Assembly (NCBI RefSeq): GCF_018069755.1
Contig: NZ_JAGQDE010000003.1
Location: forward strand, 62,001-126,000
Length of the DNA stretch: 64,000 bases
Direction: 5' to 3'
DNA from: Ideonella aquatica
GTDB taxonomy: Bacteria; Pseudomonadota; Gammaproteobacteria; Burkholderiales; Burkholderiaceae_C
Position 1 is the first letter of the stretch, and each line of letters opens with the position of its first letter. Positions 51,646-60,097 of this stretch are shown here, in pieces. The position numbers and the translations under genes were made by a program. The notes beneath the pieces are model-generated. The model had not been told where the DNA came from and made no database searches. It saw nothing but the letters and a program-made list of their open reading frames with translations.

Positions 51646-53466
51646 TCAGCGCGGCGCGTCCGGGTCCCATCCCGGCGCGCGCTGGCGCTGCGCCAGCGCC
51701 TCGCGCTCCTGGGCGAACAGCTCTTCGAGCTGCTGCCGGCCCTGCTTGGCCATCGACACCAGGGCCTGCTCGTCGCGGTGGTGCGGGTACATGCGCTCGA
51801 CCTGCTCGACCAGGTGCTGGCGGTAGCGCATGGCCAGCTGGCGGGCCTGGTGCGGCAGCCAGCCCAGTTGCTCCAGCACGCGGCGCGCGCTGAACAGGGC
51901 GGAGTCCATGGTCTCGCGGTCGATCAGTGCCACGCCGCGGTCGCGCAGCGCGTAATAGTGCTGCACGTTGCGGGCGCGGGCGACCAGCGTGAGCTGCGGA
52001 AAGTGCTGGCGCGCGGCCTCGGCCAGGGCCAGGCTTTGCTCGACATCGTCGATCGCGATCACCAGCACCCGCGCCTGCTCGGCGCCGGCCAGGCGCAACA
52101 GGTCCAGCCGGGTAGCGTCGCCGTAGTGCACCCGAAAGCCAAACTTGCGCAGGAACTCCACTTGCTCGGCGTCGTGGTCCAGCACCGTGGGCCGGATACC
52201 GTTGGCGTACAACAGCCGGCCAACCACCTGGCCGTAGCGGCCGAAGCCGGCAATGATCACCGGGCCCTCCTGCGGCTCGGCCAGTGCGTGTGGCGAGCCT
52301 GTGGCGGCACGCGCGAAGCGCGGCAGCAGCAGGCGGTCGATCAGCACCAGCAGCAGCGGCGTCACCAGCATCGACAGCGCCACCGTGCCCACCAGCAGCG
52401 CACCGTGGCGCGCGCCGATCACGCCGGCCCCTTCAGCCTGCTGGAAGACCACGAAGGCGAACTCGCCGCCCTGGGCCAGCAGCAGGGTCAGCACCGGGCG
52501 TTCGGCCAGCGGCACCTTCACCGTGGTGGCCAGGGCCCAGATCACGGCGGCCTTCAGCGCCAGGAAGCCCAGCAGCAGCCCCAGCACCAGCCAGCGGTCG
52601 GCCCACAGCGCGGCAAAGTCCATCGACATGCCCACGGCCATGAAGAACAGGCCCAGCAGCAGGCCCTTGAAGGGCTCGACGTCGGTTTCCAGTTCGCGCT
52701 TGTACTCGCTCTCGGCCAGCAGCACGCCGCCCAGAAAGGCCCCCAGCGCCATCGACAGGCCGGCGGCCTCCATCAGGCTGGCGATGCCCACCACCAGACC
52801 CAGCGCGGCGGCGGTGAAGATCTCGGGCGATCGGCTGCGCGCCACCCAGCGCAGCGCATGGCGCAGCAGCAGGCGGCCGCCCAGGATGATCGCGGCGATC
52901 ACGCCCACCGCCTTCAGCGCCTCCCAGGCCGGATGGCCGGCGCCGGGGCCGCCCTGGCCCAGCAGCGGGATCAGGGCCAGGATCGGGATGGCGGCCACGT
53001 CCTGCAGCAGCAGGATCGCGAAGCCGGCCTGGCCACCGGCGGTGGGCAGCAGGTGGCGCTCCTGCATGATCTGCAGCGACACCGCGGTGGACGACAGCGC
53101 CAGCGCCAGGCCGGCGATCACCGCCATCGTCCACGGCGCACCCAGCGCCCAGCCGGCGCCGCCCAGCACCACGGCGCAGCCCAGCAGCTGCGCCGTGCCC
53201 CAGCCGAAGATCGGCCGGCGCAGTGCCCACAGCCGCGGCGGCTCCAGCTCCAGGCCGATCAGGAACATCATCAGCACCACGCCGAACTCGGCGGCGTGCA
53301 GGATCGATTCGGGGTCCTTCACCACGCCCAGCCCGAACGGCCCGATCGCCACGCCGGCGCCCAGGTAGCCAATGATCGAGCCCAGGCCGAAGCGCTTGGC
53401 CAGCGGCACGAAGAGCACCGCGGCAGCCAGGTAGATCAGCGCGGCATGCAGCCACTGCGAGTTCAT
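51646..53466 (-). CDS. kefC: Glutathione-regulated potassium-efflux antiporter KefC/KefB type
   Basis: The 606-residue protein has an N-terminal CPA2 Na+/K+:H+ exchanger domain of about twelve helices (LGSIIGYLGAGVAIGPFGLGVV, FLIGLELEPPRLW, SSTAVSLQIMQE, LLQDVAAIPILALIPLL) and a C-terminal RCK/TrkA-N domain (VIIAGFGRYGQVVGRLLYANG, with the Asp of VLDHDAEQVE). The channel opens on glutathione-S-conjugates and acidifies the cytoplasm against electrophile damage. Its ATG overlaps the KefF-like gene stop (ATGA), the standard kefFC arrangement. Confidence 0.94.
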   Translation of the reverse strand: MNSQWLHAALIYLAAAVLFVPLAKRFGLGSIIGYLGAGVAIGPFGLGVVKDPESILHAAEFGVVLMMFLIGLELEPPRLWALRRPIFGWGTAQLLGCAVVLGGAGWALGAPWTMAVIAGLALALSSTAVSLQIMQERHLLPTAGGQAGFAILLLQDVAAIPILALIPLLGQGGPGAGHPAWEALKAVGVIAAIILGGRLLLRHALRWVARSRSPEIFTAAALGLVVGIASLMEAAGLSMALGAFLGGVLLAESEYKRELETDVEPFKGLLLGLFFMAVGMSMDFAALWADRWLVLGLLLGFLALKAAVIWALATTVKVPLAERPVLTLLLAQGGEFAFVVFQQAEGAGVIGARHGALLVGTVALSMLVTPLLLVLIDRLLLPRFARAATGSPHALAEPQEGPVIIAGFGRYGQVVGRLLYANGIRPTVLDHDAEQVEFLRKFGFRVHYGDATRLDLLRLAGAEQARVLVIAIDDVEQSLALAEAARQHFPQLTLVARARNVQHYYALRDRGVALIDRETMDSALFSARRVLEQLGWLPHQARQLAMRYRQHLVEQVERMYPHHRDEQALVSMAKQGRQQLEELFAQEREALAQRQRAPGWDPDAPR

Positions 53467-54092
53467 CGGCGATCTTCCACGGCAGGCCGGTCGCGCAGCG
53501 GCACCTGGCAGGTCGGGCACTCGGCCATGTCGGCGATCTCCGGCCAGTCGGGGTAGTCGCGCAGGCGGCTGGCGTAGGTCTGTGCGTGCTCGCGCAGTGC
53601 GTCGGCCGACAGCTGGTGCGCGCCATGCTGCACCATCGGCGGCAGGAAGCGCAGGCCGCACAGCGCGGCGGTCTGCTCATAGGGCGGCAGAAAGGCGTCC
53701 AGGAAGTAGCGGTTGTAGCCCTGCGGGTGGTAGGCGTCCTCGGTGCCGCCGGTGCTCAGCACCAGCCACAGGTCCTTGCCCTGCAGCGCGCGCGTGCTGC
53801 GGCCCTCGGCGTGGCCGTAGGCCCAGCCGTAGGCCAGCACCTCGTCCAGCCACAGCTTCATCAGCGGCGGCATTGAATACCACTGCAGCGGGTGCTGCCA
53901 GACGATCAGGTCGGCCGCTGCGGCGGCGGCCTGCTCGGCGGCCACGTCGATCGCGTAGTCGGGGTAGAGCGCGTACAGGTCGCGCACCTGCACGCCGGGC
54001 ACACCGCGGGCAGCCTCCATCAGCGGGCGGTTGACGTGTGAATGCTGCAGCGCCGGGTGGGCGACCAGCACCAGGATGCTTGGCGCCACCAT
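53463..54092 (-). CDS. kefF: KefF/KefG-type NAD(P)H quinone oxidoreductase, ancillary protein of KefC
   Basis: The 209-residue flavodoxin-fold protein has SILVLVAHPALQHSHVNRPLMEA, the flavin-binding segment WQHPLQWYSMPPLMKLWLDEVLAYGWAYG and LSTGGTEDAYHPQGYNRY. KefF is needed for full KefC activity and reduces quinones. The C-terminal extension AECPTCQVPLRDRP contains a C-x-x-C pair not usual in KefF, possibly a redox or metal site. It overlaps the upstream membrane-protein gene by one base (TGATG). Confidence 0.9.
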   Translation of the reverse strand: MVAPSILVLVAHPALQHSHVNRPLMEAARGVPGVQVRDLYALYPDYAIDVAAEQAAAAAADLIVWQHPLQWYSMPPLMKLWLDEVLAYGWAYGHAEGRSTRALQGKDLWLVLSTGGTEDAYHPQGYNRYFLDAFLPPYEQTAALCGLRFLPPMVQHGAHQLSADALREHAQTYASRLRDYPDWPEIADMAECPTCQVPLRDRPAVEDRR

Positions 54093-55114
54093 CAGCGCGT
54101 CTCGAGGCGTTCGCGCAGTGCCGCGATCAACCGCTCGGGTTCATCGACGCCGATGCAGATCTCGCTCACCGTGCGTTCCCCCAGCACCGTCGGCAGGCGG
54201 CAGTCGGGCCGCAGGTGCAGACAGAGGTTGGTGCGGCCCATGCCGGCGATCCTCCAGCGGCCCTTGGCGCGCGGCGCCGGCCGATCCAACCGAGTCACCG
54301 CCGAGATGGCACCCAGCGGCAGCGCCAGGTCCACCAGCACGCCACTGCGCAGGTGTAGGGCGTCGGCCCGCAGGCTGATGGGTCGCCAACGTGTGGTCCG
54401 GTACTCGGCCCATAGGAACAGGCCGCCATAGAGCGACAAGGCGCTCACGGTCCAGGCCAGGGCCGGGCTCCACAAATGCATCAGCCCATGGGCCAGCGGC
54501 AGCTCGACGGCCAGAAGGATGCCGAAGGCCTGCTGGTTCGACAGGTTCTGCCCTTGGCGCCAGGTCTCGAAGTGCAGGCCGTTGTCGATCAGTTGCTGCA
54601 CCTGCCGGCCCGGCCAGGCATAGAGCCACAGCCGCGCATCGGCCTGCAGCAGCGGCCGTATTGGATGGTCGCGGAAGCGGCGGGCCAGCGCGCTCATCAG
54701 CACCGGCTCGGGATGCTGGCCGGGCGGTATTAGCCAGAGCTCGCGCAGCGCCTGGGCCACCAGCATCAGTTGCGCCAGCAGCAGAGCCGCCAGACCCAGC
54801 CAGCGCAATGCCTCCAGCCAGGTCCACCACTGCTTGTCGGTGTCGGGAAGGATCCATGCGCCGGCCGTGATGCCCAGCGAGACCATGCCCAGCATGCCCC
54901 ACAGCGCGGTGCGGGCGCGCGGGCGCATCAGCATCCACCAAGCCAGCGGCAGAACGGCCAGCAGGTCGACAAGCAGTGGCCACTCCGGAACTGGCTGGCC
55001 TTGGTGCTGCAACCAGCGCGCCACGCCAGCATCGGTGGCCAGCACCGACAGAACCACCACCGCCAGGGTCCAGCGGCGGCGTGACTCGGACCAGGATGTG
55101 TAGGGCGACATCAT
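54092..55114 (-). CDS. Polytopic membrane protein of unknown function with a C-terminal PH-like domain
   Basis: The 340-residue product (start at the first of two adjacent ATGs, 55114, overlapping the upstream stop as ATGA) has about four to six hydrophobic helices. Examples are WTLAVVVLSVLATDAGVA, WPLLVDLLAVLPLAWWML and ALAWTVSALSLYGGLFLW. A C-terminal soluble part follows (RWRPISLRADALHLRSGVLVDLALPLGAISAVTRL), reminiscent of a bacterial PH domain. It lies between the deaminase and KefF genes with overlaps on both sides. Confidence 0.6.
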   Translation of the reverse strand: MMSPYTSWSESRRRWTLAVVVLSVLATDAGVARWLQHQGQPVPEWPLLVDLLAVLPLAWWMLMRPRARTALWGMLGMVSLGITAGAWILPDTDKQWWTWLEALRWLGLAALLLAQLMLVAQALRELWLIPPGQHPEPVLMSALARRFRDHPIRPLLQADARLWLYAWPGRQVQQLIDNGLHFETWRQGQNLSNQQAFGILLAVELPLAHGLMHLWSPALAWTVSALSLYGGLFLWAEYRTTRWRPISLRADALHLRSGVLVDLALPLGAISAVTRLDRPAPRAKGRWRIAGMGRTNLCLHLRPDCRLPTVLGERTVSEICIGVDEPERLIAALRERLETR

Positions 55115-56505
55115 GCGCTCCGGTTCGCTAGCTGCCGCGCCAGCGCGTTGTGCCGCTCCAGCAGCGGCTCGAGTTCCAGCGTGGCCAGCCGGCCCTCGCG
55201 CACCACCACGCGGCCATTGACCACGGTGTACGCGGTGGTCGCCGAGGCGCACAGCAGCAGCGCGCCCACCGGGTCGTGCACCGCGCCACCGGCAAAGCCC
55301 AGCGTGCGGGTGTCGAACAGCGCCAGGTCGGCCGACATGCCGGGCGCCAGGTGGCCGATGTCGTCGCGGCCCAGCACGCGCGCGCCACCGCGGGTGGCGA
55401 TGTCCAGCGCGTCGCGGGCGGTGAACTCTGCCGGGCCGTGGTCGCAGCCGAAGGCGTCGAGCGAGCGGCCCACGCGGCCCAGCAGCATCGCCTGGCGCGC
55501 CTCGTTCAGCAGGTGTGCGGCATCGTTGCTGGCGCTGCCGTCCACGCCCAGGCCCACCGGCACCCCGGAAGCGCGCATGCGCTGCACCGGCGCGATGCCC
55601 GAGGCCAGGCGCATGTTGCTGCAGGGACAGTGGGCGACGCCGGTGCCGGTGGCGGCGAAGCGGGCGATGCCGTGGGCATCGAGCTTGACGCAGTGGGCAT
55701 GCCAGACGTCCTCGCCCAGCCAGCCCAGGCTCTCGGCGTACTCGGTGGGCGTCTGGCCAAACTTGTCGCGGCTGTAGGCCAGGTCGTGGTCGTTCTCGGC
55801 CAGGTGGGTGTGCAGCCGGGTGCCGGTGGCGCGCGCCAGCGCGGCGGCGTCGCGCATCAGACCGGGGCTGACGCTGAAGGGTGAGCAGGGCGCCACGCCC
55901 ACCCGCACCATGGCGTGGCGTGACGGGTCATGGAAGGTCTCGATGACGCGGCGGGTGTCGTGCAGGATCGCGTCCTCGCGTTCGACCAGGTGGTCAGGGG
56001 GCAGGCCGCCGGCGCTCTCGCCCACGCTCATGCTGCCGCGCGTGGGATGAAAGCGCAGGCCGATGCTGGCGGCGGCCTCGATGGTGTCATCCAGCCGCAC
56101 GCCGTTGGGGTACAGGTAGAGGTGGTCGCTGCTGGTGGTGCAGCCCGAGAGCAGCAGCTCGGCCATCGCCACCTGGGCGCTGACGCGGGCCATCTCGGGC
56201 GTCAGGCCGGCCCAGATTGGGTAGAGCGTGCGCAGCCAGCCGAACAGCTCGGCGTTCTGCGCCGCCGGGATCGCCCGCGTGAGCGACTGGTACATGTGGT
56301 GGTGGGTGTTGACCAGGCCCGGGATCACCACGTGGCCGCGGGCATCGATCACCTCGTCGGCCTCGCGCGGCAGATCGCTGGCAGGGCCAATGGCCTCGAT
56401 CGCGCGGCCGCGGATCAGCACGCTGGCGCGCGGCAGTTCGCGGCGCTCGTCGTCCATTGTCGCGACGACGTCGGCGTCGCGGATCAGCAGGGTGGGTTCG
56501 GTCAT
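55111..56505 (-). CDS. 8-oxoguanine deaminase, amidohydrolase family
   Basis: The 464-residue protein converts 8-oxoguanine to urate; 8-oxoguanine is a mutagenic oxidised base. It has PGLVNTHHHMYQSLTRAIPAAQNAELFGWL (metal-binding HxH and the signature of this subgroup), CTTSSDHLYLYPNG, VGVAPCSPFSVSPGLM, HTHLAEN, HAHCVKLD and VGLGVDGSASND with the catalytic Asp. The ATG at 56505 fits the family N-terminus (LLIRDADVVATMDD); no clear ribosome-binding site. Its stop overlaps the following membrane-protein start. Placing oxidised-purine salvage ahead of KefFC suggests a shared oxidative or electrophile stress response. Confidence 0.88.
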   Translation of the reverse strand: MTEPTLLIRDADVVATMDDERRELPRASVLIRGRAIEAIGPASDLPREADEVIDARGHVVIPGLVNTHHHMYQSLTRAIPAAQNAELFGWLRTLYPIWAGLTPEMARVSAQVAMAELLLSGCTTSSDHLYLYPNGVRLDDTIEAAASIGLRFHPTRGSMSVGESAGGLPPDHLVEREDAILHDTRRVIETFHDPSRHAMVRVGVAPCSPFSVSPGLMRDAAALARATGTRLHTHLAENDHDLAYSRDKFGQTPTEYAESLGWLGEDVWHAHCVKLDAHGIARFAATGTGVAHCPCSNMRLASGIAPVQRMRASGVPVGLGVDGSASNDAAHLLNEARQAMLLGRVGRSLDAFGCDHGPAEFTARDALDIATRGGARVLGRDDIGHLAPGMSADLALFDTRTLGFAGGAVHDPVGALLLCASATTAYTVVNGRVVVREGRLATLELEPLLERHNALARQLANRSA

Positions 56506-56603
56506 CGGCAAAGGGGCTGCTATCGTCGGCGGGTCCCCAAGTGTTGCATGTGCCATGCCCAGTGTGCCCTTGCCATTTCAATGCCTGTCAGCTCCACGTT
56601 GCG

Positions 56604-57905
56604 ATGAGCGCTGACCCCCGTACCGCGCTGCGCGCGCTGTTCGACGCCGCGGTGGCCCGCGCTCAGCCGGCCGTGGTGCTGCCTGGCCGCCTGCCACCGC
56701 CGCCGCGCGGCCGCACGGTGGTGCTGGGCGCCGGCAAGGCGGCCGGCGCGATGGCGCTGGCGGTGGAGTCGCTGTGGCCGGCCGACGCGCCGATGAGCGG
56801 CCTGGTCGTCACCCGCTACGGCCACACGCCGCCAGCCTATCGGCCTGGTGCCGGGCGCATCGAGATCGTCGAGGCCTCGCACCCGGTGCCCGATGAGGCT
56901 GGCGTGGCCGCCAGCGCGCGCATCGCCGCGCTGGCCCAGGGGCTGACGGCCGATGACCTGGTGCTGTGCCTGATCTCCGGTGGCGGCTCGGCGCTGCTGA
57001 CGATGCCGCAGGCCGGTCTGACGCTGGCCGACAAGCAGGCGCTGAACCGTGCGCTGCTGGAGAGCGGCGCACCGATCGACGCGATGAACACCGTGCGCAA
57101 GCACTGCTCGGCCATCAAGGGCGGCCAGCTGGCCGCGCGCTGCGCGCCCGCGCAGGTGGTGACGCTGCTGATCTCCGACGTGCCGGGCGACGACCCGGCC
57201 ATCATCGCCAGCGGCCCCACCGTGCCCGACCCCAGTACCTGCGCCGAGGCGCTGGCGCTGTGCGAGCGCTGGGGCATTGCGCTGCCCGCCGCGGCGCGCG
57301 CCGGTCTGGGCAGCGGCAGGTTCGAAACTCCCAAGCCCGGCGACGCCTGCTTCGCGCAGCAGCAGGTCGAGGTCATCGCCACGCCGCAGGCCAGCCTGGA
57401 GGCCGCTGCGGCCGCAGCACGCGCGATGGGCGTTCCCGCGCACATCCTGTCCGATGCGATCGAGGGCGAGTCGCACGTGGTGGGCGGCGTGCATGCCGCG
57501 CTGGCGCGCGCGGTGGCGCGCCACGGCCAGCCCTTCTCCCGGCCCTGCGTGATCCTGTCCGGTGGTGAAACCACGGTGACGGTGCGCCCGCGCGCGCCGG
57601 GCCAGCCCCGGGGCCGCGGCGGCCGCGCCACCGAGTTCCTGCTGGGCTGCGCCTTGGGATTGCAGGGCCAGGCCGGTGTGTGGGCGCTGGCCGCCGACAC
57701 CGATGGCATCGACGGCGTCGAGTCCAATGCCGGTGCGATGGTCACGCCCGACACGCTGGCGCGCGCGGCGGCGGCCGGTCTGTCAGTGGCTGATCACCTG
57801 GCCCGCAACGATGCCTGCGGCTTCTTCGAGGCGCTGGGCGACCTGGTGGTGACCGGGCCCACGCACACCAACGTCAACGACTTCCGGGCCCTCTGGGTGG
57901 CCTGA
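56604..57905 (+). CDS. Glycerate 2-kinase (MOFRL family)
   Basis: The 433-residue product has the DUF4147 N-terminal half (VVLGAGKAAGAMALAVESLW, LVVTRYGHTPPAY, EASHPVPDEAG, LCLISGGGSALLTMP, MNTVRKHCSAIKGGQLA, LLISDVPGDDPAIIASGPTVPD) and the MOFRL C-terminal half (ILSGGETTVTVR, GGRATEFLLG, ALAADTDGIDG, VTGPTHTNVNDFRALW). It phosphorylates D-glycerate to 2-phosphoglycerate in glyoxylate or tartrate use. It is transcribed divergently from the deaminase, with about 98 bases between them. A cluster with glycerate-semialdehyde genes is not present here. Confidence 0.95.
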   Translation: MSADPRTALRALFDAAVARAQPAVVLPGRLPPPPRGRTVVLGAGKAAGAMALAVESLWPADAPMSGLVVTRYGHTPPAYRPGAGRIEIVEASHPVPDEAGVAASARIAALAQGLTADDLVLCLISGGGSALLTMPQAGLTLADKQALNRALLESGAPIDAMNTVRKHCSAIKGGQLAARCAPAQVVTLLISDVPGDDPAIIASGPTVPDPSTCAEALALCERWGIALPAAARAGLGSGRFETPKPGDACFAQQQVEVIATPQASLEAAAAAARAMGVPAHILSDAIEGESHVVGGVHAALARAVARHGQPFSRPCVILSGGETTVTVRPRAPGQPRGRGGRATEFLLGCALGLQGQAGVWALAADTDGIDGVESNAGAMVTPDTLARAAAAGLSVADHLARNDACGFFEALGDLVVTGPTHTNVNDFRALWVA

Positions 57906-57916
57906 ATCCCGCCGTC

Positions 57917-58819
57917 TCAGCAGGCCAGTGACTCGCGCCACACCGCGCGGGGGGGTGCGCCCAGGCGCACGCTGCTGGCACGGATCTCCAACGCGTCACC
58001 GCGCGCGCCGCGCAGTTCCAGCCGGCACGCGCCGGTGGTCCAGGGCAGCGGGCAGTCGCTGAATGAGCGACCCTGGGCATCGACCAGGCGCCCCTCGGCC
58101 AGCCGACCCAGCAGATCGGGTGCGGGCGCATCGGTCTGCACGGCCAGGATCACCGGGGTGAGGTAGCCCTCCACCCAGCGACCCTCGCGCTGCTCATCGA
58201 CCGGCGCAGCGGCCAATCGCAGGCGCCAGCCGCCGCTCATCGGCTCCACGGCACCGACCTCGGCGTCGGCAAAGCGCAAGCGCCGCAAGCGCTCGGGCAG
58301 CATCCACTGCAGGTGCCACTTGCCCACCTCGCGGCCATCGTCCAGCGCCAGCGCGCGCGGCTCGCAGCCCCAGGCGACGAAGCCGCAGTCCTCGTAGACC
58401 CGCCGGGCGCTGGCATTACCATCGCTGACGGTGAGCTCCAGCAGGCGCAGGCCGGGCCAATGCAGCGCATCGGCCTGCACGCAGCGGACCAGGCGCCGCG
58501 CAATGCCCTGGCGGCGCAGGTCGGGCTCGACCGCCACGCCGAAGACGAAGCCACGGTGCGCGGTGCGCTCGCGCGGCTTGCGCGACAGACCGGCGGCGCC
58601 CACCAGGCGCGGGCCGGCGAAGGCGCCCCAGACCTGCTCGTCGCTGCCCTCAGCGCCCAGGCGGCGCGCCCACCAGTCCAGCGGCAGGTCGATGCGCTCG
58701 GCCACGCTGGAGGTGAAGGCCTCGGGCTCGCGGGCGTAGGCGCCCAGCATCAGCGCCCGGTGGGCAGTGGCGTCGGCCGGACCCAGGCGGCGGATCGTGA
58801 CGGAATGCGCGTTGTCCAT
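57917..58819 (-). CDS. GNAT acetyltransferase with an unrecognised C-terminal extension
   Basis: The 300-residue product has a normal GNAT domain in its first 170 residues (VTIRRLGPADATAHRALML, FVFGVAVEPDLRRQGIARRLVRCV with the acetyl-CoA-binding Q/R-x-x-G-x-A, LLELTVSDGNASARRVYEDCGFVAWG). A further 130 residues follow (GGWRLRLAAAPVDEQREGRWVEG..., APDLLGRLAEGRLVDAQGR, CRLELRGARGDALEI) that look beta-rich and are not part of the acetyltransferase fold. The ATG at 58819 fits the GNAT start. It may be a fusion to a binding module. Confidence 0.75.
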   Translation of the reverse strand: MDNAHSVTIRRLGPADATAHRALMLGAYAREPEAFTSSVAERIDLPLDWWARRLGAEGSDEQVWGAFAGPRLVGAAGLSRKPRERTAHRGFVFGVAVEPDLRRQGIARRLVRCVQADALHWPGLRLLELTVSDGNASARRVYEDCGFVAWGCEPRALALDDGREVGKWHLQWMLPERLRRLRFADAEVGAVEPMSGGWRLRLAAAPVDEQREGRWVEGYLTPVILAVQTDAPAPDLLGRLAEGRLVDAQGRSFSDCPLPWTTGACRLELRGARGDALEIRASSVRLGAPPRAVWRESLAC

Positions 58820-58882
58820 CACCGCATTGTGCGGCGCTCCCCAGAGTTGGGGGGCCATGGGGCGCCTTATCGTCACACCGCC

Positions 58883-58895
58883 GTCACGAAGTGAC
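58883..58895. promoter_or_regulatory. Short perfect palindrome upstream of a structured RNA
   Basis: GTCAC-gaa-GTGAC is a 5-3-5 inverted repeat in the 285-base region between divergent genes, just before the predicted RNA. It could be an operator. Confidence 0.3.
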
Positions 58896-58930
58896 TGCAC
58901 AATCATCCCCATTGCGACGAACCCAACCGA

Positions 58931-59029
58931 CCGCGCCAATGGGCGGAACGCCGGAACCCGTCACCGGTGTCGCAACACCCAGCCAGGGCTGAAGCCCGGG
59001 CGCAACAGGCCACCGCAAGGTGGCCTTTT
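58931..59029 (+). ncRNA. Probable structured RNA with four successive hairpins and its own terminator
   Basis: Within about 100 bases, four hairpins follow one another on the plus strand. They are CCGC-(g)-CC-aat-GG-GCGG (58931-58946), GGTGT-cgca-ACACC (58966-58979), GGGC-tgaa-GCCC (58986-58997) and AGGCCACC-gcaa-GGTGGCCT with a T-run (59007-59029). There is no protein gene on the plus strand before it for about 1 kb, so the terminator ends a short transcript or a leader of the Bug gene 76 bases further on. I recognise no known RNA family. It could be a small RNA or an attenuator. Confidence 0.5.
59007..59029 (+). terminator. Rho-independent terminator with a GCAA tetraloop
   Basis: A perfect 8-bp stem (59007-59014 with 59019-59026) around GCAA, followed by a short T-run that begins in the stem. 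Oriented for plus-strand transcripts. It lies before the Bug-receptor gene. Confidence 0.85.
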
Positions 59030-59104
59030 GTCGTTCTGGATCGGGGCAAATCCCTACGTGGTTCCCGTCGTTTTGGCGCCCCTGGCATGGCGATGATCCG
59101 GGGC

Positions 59105-60088
59105 ATGACACACACCACGCACCTGACCCGTCGCCAGGCCTTGGCGCTGGCAGCCCTCGGACTGCCTCCCGTCCTGTCCCGCGCCCAGGCCACCTGGCCC
59201 ACGAAATCGGTGCGCTTCGTCGTGCCGTTCGCGCCCGGCGGCAGCTCCGAGATCGTCGCCCGCGCCAGTGCGCAGGAGCTGAGCAAGCTGCTGGGCCAGA
59301 GCGTGTATGTGGACAACAAGCCCGGTGGCGCCGGCAATGTGGCGATGGCCGAGGTGGCGCGCGCCGACGACCAGCACACCGTGATCCTGGGTCACATCGG
59401 CACGCTGGCGGTCAACCCCTTCATCTTCGACAAGCTGCCCTACGATCCGCTGAAGGACTTCAAGCCGGTCAGCCTGCTGGCCAAGGTGCCCAGCCTGTAC
59501 CTGGTGCACCCCGACCTGCCGGTGAAGAACCTGAAGGAGTTCATCGCACTGGCCAGGAAGCAGCCGGGCCGGCTGAACTATGGCTCGGCCGGCAACGGCA
59601 GCGCCGGCCACCTGGCGATGGAATACCTGAAGATGGCCACCGAGACCTTCATCCTGCATGTGCCCTACCGCGGCACCGGCCCGCAGCTGACCGACCTGCT
59701 GGCCGGCCGGCTCGATGCCGCCTCGGTGGGCGCGCCGGCGGTGATGCAGTTCATCAAGACCGGCAAGCTGCGCTGCATCGCCACCGGCACCACGCAGCGC
59801 CTGCCGCAACTGCCCGATGTGCCCACGGTGGCCGAACAGGGCTGGCCCGGCTTCGAGATGACGCAGTGGTATGGCATGCTGGCCCCGGCCTCGATGCCGC
59901 AGCCCGCGGTTGACAAGCTGGCGGCGGCCTGCGCCAGCGCGATGCGCGCACCGGCCGCGCTGGATCACCTGGCCAAGGATGCCGCGATCGCGGTGGGCAG
60001 CACGCCGGCCGAGTTCGCCAGCTTCATCGCTGCCGAGCGCAAGCGCTGGCAGCCGGTGATCGCGCGGGCCAAGATCAAGCCCGACTGA
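59105..60088 (+). CDS. Bug-family extracytoplasmic solute receptor (tripartite tricarboxylate type)
   Basis: The 327-residue product has an N-terminal export signal with a twin-arginine-like TRRQALALAALG and AQATWP near the cleavage site. The mature part has VRFVVPFAPGGSSEIVAR, NKPGGAGNVAMAEVARAD, LNYGSAGNGSAGHLAMEYLK, HVPYRGTGPQLTDLLAGRLDA and PTVAEQGWPGFEMTQWYG, all signature Bug segments. These proteins bind organic acids or similar small ligands, often without neighbouring transport genes, as here. Starts at 59087 and 59093 are also possible. It is followed by a convergent FAH-family gene, perhaps related by substrate. Confidence 0.93.
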   Translation: MTHTTHLTRRQALALAALGLPPVLSRAQATWPTKSVRFVVPFAPGGSSEIVARASAQELSKLLGQSVYVDNKPGGAGNVAMAEVARADDQHTVILGHIGTLAVNPFIFDKLPYDPLKDFKPVSLLAKVPSLYLVHPDLPVKNLKEFIALARKQPGRLNYGSAGNGSAGHLAMEYLKMATETFILHVPYRGTGPQLTDLLAGRLDAASVGAPAVMQFIKTGKLRCIATGTTQRLPQLPDVPTVAEQGWPGFEMTQWYGMLAPASMPQPAVDKLAAACASAMRAPAALDHLAKDAAIAVGSTPAEFASFIAAERKRWQPVIARAKIKPD

Positions 60089-60097
60089 GCGCGGCCG

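Noticed and set aside
58767-59096. A plus-strand open frame of about 109 codons overlapping the GNAT start and the structured RNA
   Set aside because: It has no ribosome-binding site or family resemblance, and the region is better explained by hairpins and a terminator.
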